A stretch of DNA of 60,731 nt, from contig CALXTM010000009.1 of NCBI GenBank assembly GCA_944391415.1, positions 1-60,731 of the forward strand. Direction: 5' to 3'. This stretch comes from an uncultured Alphaproteobacteria bacterium. GTDB taxonomy: Bacteria; Pseudomonadota; Alphaproteobacteria; RF32; CAG-239. A model generated the notes under the pieces. That model was given only the letters and a program-made list of their open reading frames with translations, was not told the DNA's origin and made no database searches. Below, piece by piece: positions 50,444 through 60,704 of the stretch. The position numbers and the translations under genes were made by a program. Every line of letters starts with the position of its first letter. Position 1 is the stretch's first letter.

Positions 50444-51988
50444 ATGTCCGAGATAAGCGATGATCCAAGATGTAAAAAAATAGATCAAGAACTTGATGAT
50501 TATGCTGAAAAAGTGCGTTGGTGGACAATAAAAAAATCTTGGTATGAAAGGAATGGGTATGGAAATAAATTTCAGTATGCTGAAGAGTATCCTCACCCAG
50601 ATGATAATAAAGCTACTCAGAAAGACATAAAGGATGAAATAGATAATAAAATAGATGCTTATGTTCGTTCGTTTGAAGGAGAAAAAAGAGCTTTAGCAAA
50701 CAGTCACTTTTTGTGGAAATTTACGGACTATTTTTCGTACCCAATTGCCGACTATGTTATAGGTTTGGAAGTAAAGGCAATTACTGAACGACCATTGCCA
50801 GATAAGGAAAAAATAAAATTTTTGCAATATTTATTTGGTAATAAATATACAGAAGGAGGTCGCAAATCTAAACAGTTGTTTCATCGGTTTAATGAAGACG
50901 TTATATTGAAATTACTGGATTTTAATCCAAATAATAATTTGCGAGAAGTTGATGATTTGTACGAGAAGGTATCAGCCTTTTTTGACAAACAAAAGCGCAA
51001 AAATGATAAAAAAATAAAATTGTTATACAAAATGTTTAATGTGTTTATCAAAAATGCGCGAAAAATAGCTCCTGAGGCGGTGGTGAATTATGCCGAGATT
51101 TATTTTAATATGGCTGAGCGAACTACTGAAAATTTGGATGCCGGAATATTGTTGCGTTTGGCTCAGAAAACGCCTTATGCTCTTAAACATGCGGAGATTT
51201 GCGGCGAGGCCGAAATATTGGATAAAAAGACAATAAAGGAAATTTTTAGGGCCTATGTTAATCATGTAAACCAACAAAAAGATTTTAATCAGAATCTTGG
51301 TGCATCTATGGCTAATTTAGGGTTTTATTTGTTTTCTCAATGTGGTTATACCATCAAAGAGGCCAAAGATTTAATCAATATTTTATATCCCAAAGAAAAA
51401 GATGAAAACGGGGCAATGATAAGAGATAACCAAAAAAGAAAAAGCTTGCGTTCGATAGCAAATAAGTTGGAACAGCTGGTTGATGATAATAAACGTATGA
51501 ACAATAGTTTGATTAAAGATATTGATAAAGAAAATCCGGAAATAAGCGATGAAAGAATTGTCAATTATGCTCAAGCAATGTTTGAATATGTGGCAAAATC
51601 TCAAAACAATACGGCAAACCTTAATACATTGTTTAATATGCTTACTAAAGGCGGCAAAGTTAATAATGATTTGCTGCTTGAAGTGGTTGATGTCTATGGT
51701 CAGTCTGTAAAATCAGAAGATATTAACAAGGATAGACATAATCAAATAATGCATAATAAAATGACCAAGATGTTGCAAGGAATTGTGACGGAGTATGACT
51801 ACACTCCGGAAGAGATGAAAGTTTTGAAAAGGCATATAGAACAAGGTGCCAATGGTCATGAAGAATTTGCCGAAATGGGGCGTGTGGTTGAGAATACATG
51901 GGCACAGAAAGGTGATTGGCGCTATGAGCAGGCCAAGAAAAATGTTATCCCCGCAATTATTCATAAAAAAGGCGGCAAAAGCTTATAA
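50444..51988 (+). CDS. Large lysine-rich helical protein, unknown
   Basis: A protein of about 514 residues, charged and Lys/Asp/Asn-rich, without signal peptide or transmembrane helices. It appears almost wholly helical, with repeated 35-45-residue units containing I.NYA...F.....(Q/T)...NL (for example [22 protein letters not shown] near 245-266 and [23 protein letters not shown] near 375-397), suggesting helical-repeat scaffolding. No recognised domain. ATG 50444 is chosen because GGAG lies 8 bases upstream; two earlier in-frame ATGs have no site. It overlaps uvrA's end by 6 bases. Function unknown. Confidence 0.7.
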   Translation: MSEISDDPRCKKIDQELDDYAEKVRWWTIKKSWYERNGYGNKFQYAEEYPHPDDNKATQKDIKDEIDNKIDAYVRSFEGEKRALANSHFLWKFTDYFSYPIADYVIGLEVKAITERPLPDKEKIKFLQYLFGNKYTEGGRKSKQLFHRFNEDVILKLLDFNPNNNLREVDDLYEKVSAFFDKQKRKNDKKIKLLYKMFNVFIKNARKIAPEAVVNYAEIYFNMAERTTENLDAGILLRLAQKTPYALKHAEICGEAEILDKKTIKEIFRAYVNHVNQQKDFNQNLGASMANLGFYLFSQCGYTIKEAKDLINILYPKEKDENGAMIRDNQKRKSLRSIANKLEQLVDDNKRMNNSLIKDIDKENPEISDERIVNYAQAMFEYVAKSQNNTANLNTLFNMLTKGGKVNNDLLLEVVDVYGQSVKSEDINKDRHNQIMHNKMTKMLQGIVTEYDYTPEEMKVLKRHIEQGANGHEEFAEMGRVVENTWAQKGDWRYEQAKKNVIPAIIHKKGGKSL

Positions 51989-54790
51989 TTTGTCTCTTAA
52001 GAACTTGGCTGTGTAGCTTATCTCTGATTTGGCAACTTGCTCAGGTGTGCCTTGGGCAATAATACGTCCGCCGCCGTCGCCGCCCTCGGGGCCAATATCG
52101 ATGATATAATCTGCGGTTTTTATAACATCCAAGTTATGCTCAATAACAATCAACGAGTTACCTTGGTCAACCAAAGACTGCAAAATTGAAAGCAATTTAT
52201 TGATATCTTCAAAATGAAGCCCGGTGGTTGGCTCATCCAAAATATATAATGTTTTGCCGGTGGCACGCTTGGATAGCTCTTTGGATAGTTTAATGCGCTG
52301 TGCTTCGCCACCGGATAAAGTGGTGGCAGGTTGGCCCAATTTGATATAGCCAAGGCCCACACGACGCAACAAATCAAGACGGTTTTTGATGGCGGGAATG
52401 TTCTCAAAAAACTTATAGGCATCTTCAACCGTCATATCCAAAACATCGGCGATAGATTTGTCTTTGTATTTGACCTCTAGAGTTTCGCGGTTGAAACGTT
52501 TGCCTTTGCAAACATCGCACTCGACATAGACATCAGGCAAAAAGTGCATTTCGATTTTGGTAACACCGTCGCCTTTGCAGGCCTCGCAACGGCCGCCGGC
52601 AACATTAAACGAAAAACGTCCGGCATTATAGCCCCTGGCTTTGGCCTCGGGCAGGGCGGCATACCAATCGCGAATAAAAGTAAATAACCCGGTATAGGTG
52701 GCAGGATTGGAGCGTGGGGTGCGGCCAATCGGCGATTGGTCGATGTTGATAATTTTATCAATATTTTCGGCTCCTAATAATTTATCATAAATTCCGGCCG
52801 GTTCACGAGAGCCGTTAATTTCTTTTTCCAGGGCTTTGCACAAGGTCTCTAAAATAAGGGATGATTTGCCACCGCCTGATACACCAGTAATGCAGGTAAA
52901 CGTGCCAAGCGGAATTTTGACATCAACATTTTTTAGGTTGTTGGTTCTTACTCCTTTGAGCCCGACAAATTTGCCATTGCCTTTGCGGCGTTTTTGCGGT
53001 ACGGCAATTTTTTTGAGACCGTTTAAGTATTGAGCGGTCAGACTGTCTGATTTTAAGATATCTTTGATTGTTCCTTGGGCAACGATATACCCGCCGTTGC
53101 TACCTGCTTGGGGGCCGATGTCAATGATAAAATCGGCAGAACGGATGGCATCCTCGTCGTGTTCGACCACAATGACACTGTTGCCAATATCACGCAAGCG
53201 TTCTAGTGTTTCAATTAAACGGGCGTTGTCTCTTTGGTGCAGACCAATTGAGGGTTCGTCCAAAACATATAAAACACCGGTAAGGCCGGTTCCGATTTGA
53301 CTGGCAAGACGTATGCGTTGGGATTCTCCGCCCGAAAGCGAGCCCGATTGTCTGGATAGAGTTAAGTAGTCCAGGCCTACATTGTTTAAAAACTTTAGCC
53401 TTTCGCAAATCTCTTTGATTACTTTGGAGGCAATCTCTTGTTTTTGAGGAGGTAGATTGGGCTTGATGCCGTTAAACCAGATAAGGGCATCTTTGATGGA
53501 CATATCGGAGGCATCCATAATATCAAGTCCGCCTATTTTGACGGCTAAAGCCTCAGGTTTAAGGCGTTTGCCATGGCAAGCTTCACAGGGGGCCGCAGAT
53601 TGATAATGCGATAATTCTTCTCGCGAAGCGGCAGAATCGGTTTCAAGAAAGCGACGCTCCATATTGGGAATTACGCCCTCGAATGGTTTGTTGGTGGAAA
53701 AACGGCTAAAATACAGGGGTATGGGTTCGTCACCAGAGCCATATAAAATTATGTCACGAGCTTTCTGGGGCAAATCTTTCCAAGGAGTTTTGAGTGAAAT
53801 ATGCAGGTAATCGGCCAATGAGGCTAATGTTTGCTCATAAAAAGATGTTCTGAATCCGTGCCAGGGAGCAATGGCTCCTTGGGATAAAGACAGATTGACG
53901 TTTGGAACAATCAAAAGAGGATCCATATATAATTTGGCGCCGATGCCGTCACAATGAGGACAAGCCCCATATGGGTTATTAAAAGAAAAAAGTCGTGGCT
54001 CAATTTCTTCAATCGTGAAACCCGAAACAGGGCAGGCAAATTTGGAAGAAAATATTATTCTTTGACCGCTGCCAATGTTTTCTACAAAGGCTAAACCATC
54101 GCTTAGTTTAAGTGCCGTCTCGAAAGATTGGCTAAGGCGATCCTCAAGCCCCGGTTTGATTACAACACGGTCGATAACGACTTCAATATCGTGTTTTTGA
54201 TTTTTATTAAGCTCCGGGGTTGCTTCAAGATCATAAATTTTACCATCGATTTTGACACGTTGGTAGCCTTGTTTTTGCAGAGTTTCGAGCTCTTTTTTAT
54301 ATTCGCCTTTTTTGCCGCGGGCAATGGGTGATAAAATCATAATGCGACTGCCTTCGGGAAGAGCAACCGTGCGGTCGACCATTTGGGAAACGGTTTGGCT
54401 TTCAATTGGAAGCCCTGTTGCCGGGGAGTATGGTGTGCCAACACGAGCCCACAAAAGACGCATGTAGTCATAAATTTCGGTGACGGTGCCGACGGTGGAA
54501 CGCGGATTGTGCGAGGTGGTTTTTTGTTCGATGGAAATGGCCGGTGATAACCCCTCGATTGAATCTACATCGGGTTTCTTCATAAGGTCAAGAAATTGAC
54601 GAGCGTAAGATGACAGACTTTCAACATAACGACGTTGACCTTCGGCATAAATGGTGTCAAATGCCAAAGACGATTTTCCCGATCCGGACAGGCCGGTAAT
54701 GACAGTTAATTTGTTTTTGGGAATGTTGACATTGATGTTTTTAAGGTTGTGCTCTCTGGCACCTTTAATCTCAATAAAATCAGTACTCAT
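51983..54790 (-). CDS. uvrA: Excinuclease ABC subunit A (UvrA)
   Basis: Damage recognition ATPase of nucleotide excision repair. The 935-residue protein has two ABC ATPase halves: Walker [10 protein letters not shown] (about 34) and GVSGGGKSS (about 640), two ABC signatures LSGGE(S/A)QRI, three zinc-binding CxxC groups ([32 protein letters not shown]), and the ending typical of UvrA. I use ATG 54790, which gives the normal start ([17 protein letters not shown]) and has GGGGAG 9 bases upstream; the longer frame to 54844 is not supported. No LexA box (GAAC-N7-GAAC) is apparent. Confidence 0.97.
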   Translation of the reverse strand: MSTDFIEIKGAREHNLKNINVNIPKNKLTVITGLSGSGKSSLAFDTIYAEGQRRYVESLSSYARQFLDLMKKPDVDSIEGLSPAISIEQKTTSHNPRSTVGTVTEIYDYMRLLWARVGTPYSPATGLPIESQTVSQMVDRTVALPEGSRIMILSPIARGKKGEYKKELETLQKQGYQRVKIDGKIYDLEATPELNKNQKHDIEVVIDRVVIKPGLEDRLSQSFETALKLSDGLAFVENIGSGQRIIFSSKFACPVSGFTIEEIEPRLFSFNNPYGACPHCDGIGAKLYMDPLLIVPNVNLSLSQGAIAPWHGFRTSFYEQTLASLADYLHISLKTPWKDLPQKARDIILYGSGDEPIPLYFSRFSTNKPFEGVIPNMERRFLETDSAASREELSHYQSAAPCEACHGKRLKPEALAVKIGGLDIMDASDMSIKDALIWFNGIKPNLPPQKQEIASKVIKEICERLKFLNNVGLDYLTLSRQSGSLSGGESQRIRLASQIGTGLTGVLYVLDEPSIGLHQRDNARLIETLERLRDIGNSVIVVEHDEDAIRSADFIIDIGPQAGSNGGYIVAQGTIKDILKSDSLTAQYLNGLKKIAVPQKRRKGNGKFVGLKGVRTNNLKNVDVKIPLGTFTCITGVSGGGKSSLILETLCKALEKEINGSREPAGIYDKLLGAENIDKIINIDQSPIGRTPRSNPATYTGLFTFIRDWYAALPEAKARGYNAGRFSFNVAGGRCEACKGDGVTKIEMHFLPDVYVECDVCKGKRFNRETLEVKYKDKSIADVLDMTVEDAYKFFENIPAIKNRLDLLRRVGLGYIKLGQPATTLSGGEAQRIKLSKELSKRATGKTLYILDEPTTGLHFEDINKLLSILQSLVDQGNSLIVIEHNLDVIKTADYIIDIGPEGGDGGGRIIAQGTPEQVAKSEISYTAKFLRDKL

Positions 54791-54815
54791 TGTATATTTC
54801 TCCCCATGTAGAGAT

Positions 54816-54844
54816 AATATAGGATTATTGCCGAGTAATAGCAA
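54816..54844 (-). promoter_or_regulatory. uvrA promoter
   Basis: On the minus strand TTGCTA (54839-54844), 17 bases, TATATT (54816-54821), 26 bases before the uvrA start. Confidence 0.45.
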
Positions 54845-54955
54845 TAAAAATATTACAAAATATTGTAGAGCCCAGCCAAAGAATGAAAAAAAGTTGCAAA
54901 GACCAGATTATCTGTTTAATATGCGAAAAGTTTTAGGTTTTGAGATAAATAAAAT

Positions 54956-56062
54956 ATGAAATCAATATTTAAGCTTTTCTTTGGTATGGTTGCTTTGTGG
55001 GCCGTTGAGGCAAAGGCGGTTAATGTGGCTGTGGTTGCGCCCAGGGTCGGATATATGGCAAAATTTGGTAATGAGTTGGCCGATGGTGCTCAAATTGCAG
55101 TTGATATTATTAACCAAAACGGAGGAATAAACGGCGAGAAAGTAAACTTGATAATGGTTGATGACAGGTGTCAAGATTCTTTTGCCGTATCGGCCGCACA
55201 AATGATGTCGATAAATTCTTCGGATAATGATAAAATAAGTTTGGTCATAGGGCCGTATTGCAATAATATGTTTGAGCAAATATCCGATATATATGCCGCA
55301 GGAAAAATCATCAGAATTGTATCAATGCCGCTTGATAGCCAACAATCTGCGGTCGAGGCAAAAGGTTTGTTTAAAATCGGCGGGTCGATGCAAAACGAGG
55401 CTGGGGCTTTTTATGGGTTTTATAAAAGTAAATTTGCCGGAAAGAATGTTGCCTTTGTATATGACAGCACAATAGCAGCTACCGTCGAAACAGCACTGAA
55501 GACGCAAGAATTGTTTAAGGACAACGGTTTGTCAAATCGCATAACATTATATGATGTGGCAAATTATAACGAAGATTATAATCAGATGGCAAAAGAGATT
55601 TTGCTTAACAACGAAATTGCGGTGTTGTTGAGTGCAGCGGAACCCACGGCCGAATTGGCGCAAAATTTACAAGAGAAAAAAGCCGATATAGTTATTTTTG
55701 TTGATGAATATTTGGCCACAACTTATTTCTTCAGAGAAATGGGGAATTTTGCCGAGGGAATTTATGTGATGAGAGTGGAAAGCTTTAAGGATAATCCATC
55801 GTTTACCGAAGATTTGGTGGCGTTAAGATTGCTTGGAAAAGAGCCCAAAGGAGTTGGCGTTTACGGATATGCCGCGGTTAAACTTTGGCAACAGGCGGCA
55901 GAAAAAGCTCAAAGCACTGATTTTGATAAAATTGACGGATTGCGTAATGCCAAATTTTTGTTGCCATGGGGTGAGGCCGAACTTTTGAACGGTAATGCCG
56001 GTGCAAATAATAAATATGATGTTTATCAGATACAAAACGGCGAATATACACAGGTTAATTGA
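54956..56062 (+). CDS. Orphan periplasmic binding protein, Leu/Ile/Val-type
   Basis: A 368-residue exported protein (signal peptide about 1-20, ending EAKA) of the type I periplasmic binding fold used by branched-chain amino acid ABC importers: NVAVVAPRVGYMAKFGNELADGAQIAVDIINQNGGINGEKVNLIMVDDRCQ (key residues G-----G-----A-D--N--GGI-G--V-----DD-C), VIGPYCN, and the later GYAAVKLWQQA. No permease or ATPase gene is adjacent, so it may be a receptor or work with a distant transporter. Ligand unknown. Confidence 0.82.
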   Translation: MKSIFKLFFGMVALWAVEAKAVNVAVVAPRVGYMAKFGNELADGAQIAVDIINQNGGINGEKVNLIMVDDRCQDSFAVSAAQMMSINSSDNDKISLVIGPYCNNMFEQISDIYAAGKIIRIVSMPLDSQQSAVEAKGLFKIGGSMQNEAGAFYGFYKSKFAGKNVAFVYDSTIAATVETALKTQELFKDNGLSNRITLYDVANYNEDYNQMAKEILLNNEIAVLLSAAEPTAELAQNLQEKKADIVIFVDEYLATTYFFREMGNFAEGIYVMRVESFKDNPSFTEDLVALRLLGKEPKGVGVYGYAAVKLWQQAAEKAQSTDFDKIDGLRNAKFLLPWGEAELLNGNAGANNKYDVYQIQNGEYTQVN

Positions 56063-56140
56063 TTTTGTTTTGCAAAAGATAAATATGAATGTATAATTTG
56101 GGGCAGTTTTTAATTTTTTGTTGAGGTTAGGATAAATAAA

Positions 56141-56605
56141 ATGGCTGGAAGCATTAATAAAGTTATTTTGGTTGGTAATTTGGGGGCCGATCCCAAAGTT
56201 AGTAATACGGCAAACGGCGCAAAAGTCGTTAATCTTAACATTGCAACCTCTGATTCTTGGAAAGACAGAGCAAGCGGTGAGCGCAAAGAAAAAACCGAGT
56301 GGCACAGAGTGGTGATTTTTAATCCGGCACTGGCTGATGTTGCAGAGAAATATTTGCGCAAAGGATCCAAGGTATATTTGGAAGGACAGTTGCAAACCAG
56401 ACGCTGGGAAGACAGCAACGGACAAGAGCGCTATACCACCGAAGTGGTTTTGCAAAACTTTAACGGAAATTTGGTGCTTTTGGATGCTAAGGGTGATGGT
56501 GTTCCGGCAGGCGGTAATGATGTATTTTCAACAACTGATTCCGGTTGGGATTCAACGCCGGCGGCTGCATCGACCAATGCGTTGGATGACGATATTCCGT
56601 TTTAG
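56141..56605 (+). CDS. ssb: Single-stranded DNA-binding protein
   Basis: A 154-residue SSB: OB-fold with [52 protein letters not shown] and TEVVLQNF, then a disordered linker and the conserved acidic tip DDDIPF that recruits partner proteins. AGGATAA precedes ATG 56141. It is usually near uvrA in alphaproteobacteria, and is here, separated by the binding protein gene. Confidence 0.96.
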   Translation: MAGSINKVILVGNLGADPKVSNTANGAKVVNLNIATSDSWKDRASGERKEKTEWHRVVIFNPALADVAEKYLRKGSKVYLEGQLQTRRWEDSNGQERYTTEVVLQNFNGNLVLLDAKGDGVPAGGNDVFSTTDSGWDSTPAAASTNALDDDIPF

Positions 56606-56625
56606 TATTTAAGTAATTAAAGAAG

Positions 56626-56656
56626 AAAGTCCCCTGATGAAGGGGACTTTTTTTTG
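56626..56656 (+). terminator. ssb terminator
   Basis: A 10-bp stem AAAGTCCCCT/AGGGGACTTT (56626-56635 with 56641-56650) followed by a T run. Confidence 0.85.
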
Positions 56657-56670
56657 ATCAATCAAAAATT

Positions 56671-56686
56671 TGGCACGGGATTTGCA
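56671..56686 (+). promoter_or_regulatory. Sigma54 promoter of the flgFGAH operon
   Basis: TGGCAC (56671-56676), 5 bases, TTGCA (56682-56686): a near-perfect -24/-12 element with GG at 56672-56673 and GC 12 bases later at 56684-56685. The start point would be near 56697, giving a leader of about 60 bases before flgF. In Caulobacter flagellar late-basal-body operons are likewise sigma54-dependent. Confidence 0.8.
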
Positions 56687-56759
56687 TATACAATGGCAAC
56701 AAGTGATAAATTATCCGAACTATTGGGGAAATAGTTTTTGAATTTAGGGGAAAAATTTT

Positions 56760-57503
56760 ATGGATAATACATCTTATATAGCGTTGTCTAGGCAAATGGC
56801 CTTGTGGAAACAAATGAATATCGTGTCAAACAATATGGCCAATATGAATACCGCCGGATATAAGCAAGATAATGCAATTTTTACGTCTTATATCAACCAG
56901 ACCGAAGGAGCATCGGGTATTGGTGCTGCGCCATTGTTTTTTACGATGGATTATGGACAATTTCAGGATTTTAGCGAAGGAACTTTTAAAAGTACGGGTA
57001 ATAAATTTGATTTGGCAATCAAAGGTGACGGATTTTTCTGTGTTGAAACCAAGGATGGTGAAAAATATACCCGCAAAGGGCAATTTACCTTGAATGAGGA
57101 CGGTGCTTTGACTACCACGGATGGAGACTATGTCTTGAGCGAAAACAATATGCCGTTGTTTTTTGCCCCGGGAGAAACCGAAATTACCATATCCGAAAGC
57201 GGCGATGTGATGACCGAGAACGGTCTTATCGGAAGAATTAAAGTGGCAAAATTTGCCGATAATCAAAAATTGCTTAAAGTATCGGGAGTTTTGTTTGAAA
57301 ACGTGGACGGCAATGCAGTCGTTTTTGGGGCGGATAACGTGCGGATTGCACAAGGTATGGTTGAGCAATCAAACGTTAATTCGATTGTCGAAATGACTAA
57401 TTTGGTAAAAATTCAACGTAGCTATGATTATGTGCAACAGATGATCGATGAGGAACATGATCGGTTGTCAAATACAATTTCTACTTTTGCAGAACTGGCT
57501 TAA
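56760..57503 (+). CDS. flgF: Flagellar proximal rod protein FlgF
   Basis: A 247-residue rod protein: N-terminal flagellar rod motif (SYIALSRQMALWKQMNIVSNNMANMNTAGYKQ with key residues NN-AN-NT-GYK), a central beta domain (SEGTFKSTGNKFDLAIKGDGFFCVE with key residues TG-DLD-AI-G-GFF), and the C-terminal helix (GMVEQSNVNSIVEMTNLVKIQRSYDYVQ). First gene of flgF-flgG-flgA-flgH behind the sigma54 element at 56671. Confidence 0.93.
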   Translation: MDNTSYIALSRQMALWKQMNIVSNNMANMNTAGYKQDNAIFTSYINQTEGASGIGAAPLFFTMDYGQFQDFSEGTFKSTGNKFDLAIKGDGFFCVETKDGEKYTRKGQFTLNEDGALTTTDGDYVLSENNMPLFFAPGETEITISESGDVMTENGLIGRIKVAKFADNQKLLKVSGVLFENVDGNAVVFGADNVRIAQGMVEQSNVNSIVEMTNLVKIQRSYDYVQQMIDEEHDRLSNTISTFAELA

Positions 57504-57521
57504 TTTTTTAGGGGAATAACA

Positions 57522-58310
57522 ATGAGATCTTTACAAATAGGCGCAACCGGAATGCTGGCTCAACAAACCAATGTTGATACGATAGCCAACAACATAGCCA
57601 ATATGAACACCACGGCTTATACCAAAAGAAGAGCCGAATTTAGTGATTTGCTGTATCAGAATATTGTCAGACCTGGTTCGGCCTCGACAGCTGATAATAC
57701 TATTGTTCCGGCCGGTATTCAGATGGGACTTGGTGTTAGAACATCGGCTATATACAGAATTACCGAGGGCGGATCTTTGACTTCGACCGGCAATGATTTG
57801 GATTTGGCCATTAGAGGAAGAGGTTATTTTACAATAGAGTTGCCGGAGGGAAAAGGAACTGCTTATACCAGAGACGGGGCATTCCAACGCAATGGTGACG
57901 GAACGATCGTTACTCATGACGGATATGTCGTACAGCCGGAAATTACTATTCCTGAGGATGCAACTGAGGTTTATGTTAACAGCTCAGGCGAGGTGTGGAT
58001 TAAACAAGACGGCGAGACCGACGAGGTTAATGTAGGACAATTGGAGCTTGCAACATTTGTAAACGAAGCAGGGCTTGAGGCCTTGGGCGATAATTTGTTC
58101 TTGGAAACAGAGGCTTCGGGTGCACCGGTGGTTGATAACCCAGATGCAGAAGGGTTCGGATCGATTTTGCAAGGGTATCTGAATACTTCCAATGTTAATC
58201 CGGTTACCGAGATTACCGAATTGGTTTCGGCTCAACGTGCTTATGAAATGAATTCAAAAATAATTACTACTGCGGATTCAATGTTGAATACCATCAATCA
58301 GATGAAATAG
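57522..58310 (+). CDS. flgG: Flagellar distal rod protein FlgG
   Basis: A 262-residue distal rod protein: MRSLQIGATGMLAQQTNVDTIANNIANMNTTAYTKRRAEFSDLLYQ (key residues TGM-AQQ-N-D-IANN-AN-NT--Y---R--F-DL-YQ), central STGNDLDLAIRGRGYF, and the end YLNTSNVNPVTEITELVSAQRAYEMNSKII. Typical length. It follows flgF by 18 bases with AGGGGAA upstream. Confidence 0.95.
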   Translation: MRSLQIGATGMLAQQTNVDTIANNIANMNTTAYTKRRAEFSDLLYQNIVRPGSASTADNTIVPAGIQMGLGVRTSAIYRITEGGSLTSTGNDLDLAIRGRGYFTIELPEGKGTAYTRDGAFQRNGDGTIVTHDGYVVQPEITIPEDATEVYVNSSGEVWIKQDGETDEVNVGQLELATFVNEAGLEALGDNLFLETEASGAPVVDNPDAEGFGSILQGYLNTSNVNPVTEITELVSAQRAYEMNSKIITTADSMLNTINQMK

Positions 58311-58320
58311 GGCGGTTGAT

Positions 58321-59025
58321 ATGAGATTTTGGCTTGTCGTAATTACTTTGATTTTGGTGCCGTTTATGAGTTTGGCAAAAGATTTGCTGGTGGTTGGCAT
58401 TGACGATGTTTCGGCTGCCGTTAGCAAAGAGTTTGTTGAGCAAGGACGAGGCTCTGATATAGAATTGGAATTTTTCGGAGGGCAGACAGGGTTTGTGTTC
58501 GAAAATGCAGATGAGGCCAAAATACTGGTTAGTGATTTGAACGTCAATGAAGAACAAAATAAATTTACCGCCACTGCCGAAATATTTGTCGATGGAAAGC
58601 TCTCTGCCGAGACAAAATTGTTCGGACGTTATTTTGATATGACAGAGGTTTGGTTGCCGGTTAAAAATATTGAAAAAGACGCAATTATAACTCAAGACGA
58701 TTTGGTCAAGGCCAAAATCAGATCTAATCGTTTGCGTGATGACAATGTAGTAGATATTGATGAATTGGTCGGTAAACAGGCTGTGCGTCAAATTAAAGCT
58801 GACAGGCCGATTATGGCAAAAGATATTCAAGACGAAGTTTTGATTACCAAAGGCCAACTTGTTACGGCTGTTTATAGCTACAAGGGATTGCAGATTACAT
58901 CGCGGATGGAGGCTTTGGAAGATGGAGCAAAAGGGCAGGAAATAAAACTTCTTAATACCAAGAGTAAAAAAGAAATTGTAGGCAAAGTTTTGGACGATAA
59001 AACAGTTGAGATTAGGGCAGAATAG
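58321..59025 (+). CDS. flgA: Flagellar P-ring assembly chaperone FlgA
   Basis: A 234-residue exported protein (signal peptide about 1-19). The C-terminal two-thirds is an SAF-type/FlgA domain: VWLPVKNIEKDAIITQDDLVKAKIRS, VGKQAVRQIKADRPIMAKDI, and the terminal KSKKEIVGKVLDDKTVEI. FlgA assists periplasmic P-ring (FlgI) assembly. It follows flgG by 10 bases. The flgI gene is not in the window. Confidence 0.85.
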   Translation: MRFWLVVITLILVPFMSLAKDLLVVGIDDVSAAVSKEFVEQGRGSDIELEFFGGQTGFVFENADEAKILVSDLNVNEEQNKFTATAEIFVDGKLSAETKLFGRYFDMTEVWLPVKNIEKDAIITQDDLVKAKIRSNRLRDDNVVDIDELVGKQAVRQIKADRPIMAKDIQDEVLITKGQLVTAVYSYKGLQITSRMEALEDGAKGQEIKLLNTKSKKEIVGKVLDDKTVEIRAE

Positions 59026-59041
59026 TTGGGGAGCTATTACA

Positions 59042-59797
59042 ATGATTAATAAAAATATTATAAAAGGAGCGGCCTTATTAATGATGGCAACATCATTATC
59101 GGGATGCGGAATGTGGTCTAAACTGACGCGGGTCGGACAAGAACCGCCACTGTCGCCGATTACCAATCCGGTTGAGGCAGAAGGATATAGGCCGGTGTCA
59201 ATGCCGATGCCGGAGCAAAAAGTGCAAAAACAGGCGGCAAATTCACTTTGGCATCAGGGAGCAGACGGATTTTTTAAGGATCAACGAGCTGCCAAAGTCG
59301 GCGATATTATCACGGTTAAGATTTCAGCCAAAGATAACGCTTTGATGGAAAACGAAATGGAACAAAATCGGGATGATAACACTGATTCTATGGGAGTTTC
59401 GTCTTTGTTCGGATATGAACAATATGCCAACAAGGTATTTCCGGGTGCGGTGAATACCAGCGATTTGGTAAATATTACATCTAATCGAGAAATATCAGGC
59501 GACGGAAAAGTTGACCGAAAAGAGGATATTGATGTGACATTTGCAGCGGTGGTTACTCAAGTGTTGCCCAACGGTAATTTGGTAATTGAGGGAACTCAGG
59601 AGATCAGAGTAAGTTATGAAGTGCGTCAACTATCAATGCGCGGAATTATCAGACGGGCCGATATATCGTCGGATAACACCATAGAATCAAGCAAAATAGC
59701 CGAGTTGCGAGTTTCTTATGGTGGAGAAGGTGTGATTTCCGATGTCCAACAACCACGGTATGGACGGCAGATATTGGATATTGTCGCACCGTTCTAA
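59042..59797 (+). CDS. flgH: Flagellar L-ring protein FlgH
   Basis: A 251-residue outer-membrane lipoprotein (lipobox LSGC, Cys near residue 20) forming the L-ring. Family strings: NSLWHQGADGFFKDQRAAKVGDIITVKI, SLFG, GKVDRKEDIDVTFAAVVTQVLPNGNLVIEGTQEIRV (key residues G-G-----V-T-V---V-PNGNL-I-G---I-VN-E) and the ending GEGVISDVQQPRYGRQILDIVAPF. ATG 59042 has GGGGAG 9-10 bases upstream; a longer frame starting in flgA is rejected. Last gene of the operon. Confidence 0.93.
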   Translation: MINKNIIKGAALLMMATSLSGCGMWSKLTRVGQEPPLSPITNPVEAEGYRPVSMPMPEQKVQKQAANSLWHQGADGFFKDQRAAKVGDIITVKISAKDNALMENEMEQNRDDNTDSMGVSSLFGYEQYANKVFPGAVNTSDLVNITSNREISGDGKVDRKEDIDVTFAAVVTQVLPNGNLVIEGTQEIRVSYEVRQLSMRGIIRRADISSDNTIESSKIAELRVSYGGEGVISDVQQPRYGRQILDIVAPF

Positions 59798-59907
59798 GGC
59801 AAAAATTTCCCCTATTATTATGTCGTGAATGTTTTAAGGAAAAATCTCCCCAATTTTTTCTTAAGATGAATATAGTCGAAAGTAAATCGATTATATCGGA
59901 CTTAAAA

Positions 59908-59981
59908 AAGAGGGACTTTGTTAAAAAAGCAATTTCCATATTCCCCAACAGCTTTTGGTAAAAAAGTCCCTCTTGTTTTAA
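59908..59981. terminator. Long-stem terminator after flgH
   Basis: A perfect 12-bp outer stem AAGAGGGACTTT/AAAGTCCCTCTT (59908-59919 with 59963-59974), an inner AAAAGC/GCTTTT pairing, and T-rich flanks on both sides. Other bases of the 244-base gap between flgH and the FlaF-like gene hold nothing recognised. Confidence 0.6.
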
Positions 59982-60041
59982 GCAGTTAAAATAATTTAGA
60001 AAGTTTTTGATGATAACCAATTTAATAAACGGAAAATAAAC

Positions 60042-60704
60042 ATGTTAGATAATATCAAAGAACAAATTGACGGGGCCCGTGAGGAGGCCGAACTTTTGCG
60101 TGAATATGCCGATTCTTTGGAAAGTGCGGCTAAGTCGGAAAATGATCATTATAAATTGTTGGTGTTGGATGAAAATTTGAAAATGTGGGTGGCAATTGAA
60201 ACCGAAATGAGAAGCAAGGATAATTTGATGCCGCAACAAATTAAAGATAACCTTACAAAGCTGTCTAAATATGTGGAGCAGGTTACCATATCAAAGGGTG
60301 TTGATATGACAGATAATTATTATCGCTCTTTGGCAGAGATTAATCGCCAGATATCAGAGGGATTGATGGAATCGGTTAATACCAATTTGGCACAGCAGGA
60401 AGCATATTTTTTGGCGCGGAGCGGACTTGATTTGGGAGAGGCATATAAATCTAATGATAAAAATTGGTTTGTTGAGGCGTTGGACAATAATCAGCGCTTG
60501 TGGATTATGATTAAAACATTGATGACCAAAAACAAAACCAGATTGCCGCAAAATATTAAGGAAAATTTGGTTAAACTGGCAGATTATGTGGCAGCTAATA
60601 CCATAAAATTGGGTCAAAATCTTGATAATATAGATGAAAAATTGTTGGATAGTTTGATTAATATAAATCGTCAGATATCAGAGGGGTTGTTAGGACGCCG
60701 CTAA
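60042..60704 (+). CDS. FlaF-family protein with two tandem FlaF-like domains
   Basis: FlaF adaptors control flagellin translation and secretion with FlbT in alphaproteobacteria and are usually about 115-125 residues. This 220-residue protein has the family ending twice: first copy NLKMWVAIETEM (45-56), LMPQQIKDNLTKLSKYV (62-78) and LAEINRQISEGL (97-108); second copy NQRLWIMIKTLM (150-161), RLPQNIKENLVKLADYV (167-183) and LININRQISEGL (206-217). The helical N-terminus (EEAELL..YADSLESAA) also suits the family. It follows flgH after the terminator. The family call is by motif and neighbourhood; whether the fusion acts as FlaF is unknown. Confidence 0.75.
   Translation: MLDNIKEQIDGAREEAELLREYADSLESAAKSENDHYKLLVLDENLKMWVAIETEMRSKDNLMPQQIKDNLTKLSKYVEQVTISKGVDMTDNYYRSLAEINRQISEGLMESVNTNLAQQEAYFLARSGLDLGEAYKSNDKNWFVEALDNNQRLWIMIKTLMTKNKTRLPQNIKENLVKLADYVAANTIKLGQNLDNIDEKLLDSLININRQISEGLLGRR

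Noticed and set aside
54791..54955. LexA (SOS) box for uvrA
   Set aside because: No GAAC-N7-GAAC or GTTC-N7-GTTC pattern is present in the upstream region.
59820..60041. Possible sigma28 promoter before the FlaF-like gene
   Set aside because: No TAAA-N15-GCCGATAA match was found; the A/T-rich words near 59880-59900 are too weak to call.
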